A DNA stretch of 64,000 nt from positions 89,386,603 to 89,450,602 of the forward strand of contig NC_090321.1 in assembly GCF_040869045.1 (NCBI RefSeq), read 5' to 3'. The stretch comes from Eurosta solidaginis (lineage: Eukaryota > Arthropoda > Insecta > Diptera > Tephritidae). The notes beneath the pieces were generated by a model. That model had not been told where the DNA came from, did no database searches, and worked only from the letters and a program-made list of their open reading frames with translations. Position 1 is the stretch's first letter. Each line of letters begins with the position of its first letter. This document shows, piece after piece, positions 62,155 through 64,000 of this stretch. A program made the translations under genes and the position numbers.

Positions 62155-63990
62155 CCTGAAAATGCTAATGAGCAAGGCATTCGATACCGTAAACCACAAG
62201 CAACTTGTTCATAAGCTTGATTTACTGGGCTTTTCGTTTCACCTATTAATGTGGCTGAAAAGCTATCTTTCTAACCGGACCCAAAAAGTGCAATCTCTCA
62301 GAATCGTTTGGAGTTTCCTCCGGTGTACCTCAGGTAAGTCATCTAGCACTTTGCTCTTTTAACCTATTCATTAATAACTTGCCACAGATAATATTACATT
62401 CCCTTACTATAATGTATGCGGATGATGTAAAACTTTGCTACACTTATTGTCCTACCGATTTGAGTTGCTTGGATCGTCTTCATGCCGATTTGGACTCGTT
62501 CCGATGTTCGTGCACAACAAATTTACTAGTTTTATACTGTTTTCACACAGACGGCTTATTGAATAATAAAGGCAGTTTTCTACATTAAGACGCTTATTGA
62601 GCTCAATCTTCCCTACAAAATTCGAATCTATTATTATTTCATTAGTAGCTAATCGAATGCCTAATGAAGTCAAAAGCACAATGCAACTCTGATGGCAGCG
62701 TTCCGCTTCCGTTTCCGCTTCTTAGTTTTCAAAGCAAATGTCATTGTCTGCATGGCGGAACGATACAAGGTGGCCGCATCGAACAGCTGATTATAACCTT
62801 TTTTATTTGATTTGATACATCAACTACCGGCGCAGTACGATTTTGACATTTGTCCATCGAATTTACAAGTACATGGAATTTTTTTTGATCTCATTTCACC
62901 TGCTAATGAAATCCTAAATTTTTTGCTTTCACACAGAAGTAACTGCTCGATTAGTACGAAGGATGAGACAGACAATCATGGCGGAACGATACAAGGTGGG
63001 AGCATGGTGACATACCTACAAACAAACAAAATTCCATGTACTTGTAAATTCGATGGACAAATGTCAAAATCGTACTGCGCCGGTAGTTGATGTATCAAAT
63101 CAAATAAAAAAGGTTCGATGCGGCCACCTTGTATCGTCCCGCCATGCAGACAGTGACATTTGCTTTGAAAACTAAGAAGCGGAAACGGAAGCGGAACGCT
63201 GCCAACAGAGTTGCATTGTGCTTTTGAATTAATTAGGCATTCGATTAGCTACTAATGAAATAATAATAGATTCGAATTTTGTAGGGAAGATTGAGCTCAA
63301 TAAGCGTCTTAATGTAGAAAACTGCCTTTATTATTCAATAAGCCGTCTGTGTGAAAACAGTATTAAGCTGCTCTATATGTAATCATATGACATTTCACCG
63401 AGTGAAGCGTTTTGAAACCTTATGTAATAGATGGTACGCCTTTGGAGCGCATATCTATTGCAAATGATCTAGGTGTCCTTTTTGATCCGAAACTGAGTTT
63501 TAACACGCATATTTACCAACAAAGCGTTGGGTGTACTTGGATTTGTTAAAAGATGATCCGTACCTCAATAAGTTTCTGTACACATCGCTAGTCAGTTCAA
63601 AAGCAATTTTTTTGACATTCGCAATACGTGGCCTTAATTGGTCCACCTTCCTCCATACAGAAGTAGACTTCTTATTAGATTACCCACTCTGGAAAACCGG
63701 AGAATATTACTGGGGTATTGTTCATACATAAGCTTATTATTGGACCTTCTCAGCCGATTGTATTTTGCGGTTCCTCCTAAAGTATCCAGACACTACGTTA
63801 CTTACTTTTTATTTACCCCTTTGTCGTCGAAACTTTGCTAAAAATAATCCTCTGTTATTCTGCAATACTCGCATATCTCACCTAGAGATACAAGCGAATT
63901 TATTGTTTAATATGCCGGCATTATTTCTTCCGTAAAAAACAGGCATGATATCCTATAAAGATGGATTGGATACATGGGTTCTTCAACCTG
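62155..63990 (+). mobile_element. Jockey-type LINE RT remnant, split by a foldback element
   Basis: Reads SKAFDTVNHKQLVHKLDLLG, FHLLMWLKSYLSNRTQKVQS, then (shift) NNLPQIILHSLTIMYADDVK (YADD catalytic box, about 62415) up to 62533. It resumes after the palindrome at about 63364 with IDGTPLERISIANDLGVLFD-like sequence, DDPYLNKFLYTSLV (63550) and a C-terminal part to the window edge. Many stops. Confidence 0.82.
62534..63363. mobile_element. Foldback (palindromic) element, 217-bp arms around MITE sequences
   Basis: 62534-62750 and 63147-63363 are inverted copies differing at only a handful of positions (both start ATACTGTTTTCACACAGACG read inward). Inside the arms, the MITE family of 13316-13509 appears twice in opposite orientation (partial from 62751, complete 62978-63146), extending the palindrome to about 340 bp per side. 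It splits the LINE above. No coding capacity. Confidence 0.92.
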
Positions 63991-64000
63991 AATCATTAAA

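Overview
The window is eukaryotic nuclear DNA, AT-rich and dense with transposons, from an insect. Three things point to a higher fly: GT-AG introns, protein matches to insect genes, and jockey, copia, gypsy, piggyBac and hAT relics. The style of the interspersed repeats resembles tephritid fruit-fly genomes, but that last step is recognition from memory and is not proven here.

Two real host genes can be supported. (1) A MOXD1-like (DBH-like) copper monooxygenase on the + strand. Seven coding exons lie at 1313-36368, all with consistent splice phases and no frame break. They encode the C-terminal ~370 residues, including the complete CuM copper site. The 5' half lies outside the window. (2) RER1 (Golgi/ER retrieval receptor) on the - strand. 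Its last two coding exons are at 60448-60807; the upstream exons were not found.

Layout. 1-1312: probable upstream intron of the monooxygenase. 1959-25586: one giant intron that is almost pure transposon. It holds two tandem minisatellite-bearing repeats (2343-8857), then a hAT transposon (8879-17871, perfect 8-bp target duplication). The hAT contains an internally deleted gypsy element (with a 194-bp MITE in one LTR) and a third, inverted minisatellite repeat. After it come a decayed jockey-type LINE (17990-20998), a broken piggyBac with a duplicated 5' end (21016-23300) and a chimeric jockey/RTE remnant (23300-24530). 25964-30274: intron filled by a decayed gypsy, itself split by a SINE and an RTE-like LINE. 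30442-36206: intron with an intact, young copia element (31097-35623, identical LTRs, one 1321-residue ORF).

36369-41990: intergenic repeats (MITE, LINE 3' end, a repeat also seen at 50-52 kb, a tandem pair of TIR units). 42010-44329: adjacent same-strand fragments of three unrelated housekeeping genes (Cdc5, Sec24, CCT7). Each keeps introns and carries stops, which suggests DNA-level capture or transduplication. 44362-47620: MITE, full-length SINE and a LOA-type LINE. 47840-48245: an unidentified exon-like piece. 48398-49340: ~400-bp satellite. 50030-51805: second copy of the 38.4-kb repeat, interrupted by a 1.09-kb TIR element. 52998-56690: near-full-length LINE with a 2A-like motif and a frameshift in its RT catalytic box. 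57.6-60.4 kb: SINE pieces and AT-rich spacer. 60448-60807: RER1. 61070-63990: gypsy relic, then a LINE split by a palindromic foldback element.

The most unusual items are the three-gene fragment cluster, the multi-level nesting inside a monooxygenase intron that still appears spliceable, the protease-to-integrase-tail gypsy deletion derivative, the jockey/RTE chimeric ORF, and the SINE that shares its tail with a resident LINE. No CRISPR, operon or prokaryotic feature is present.
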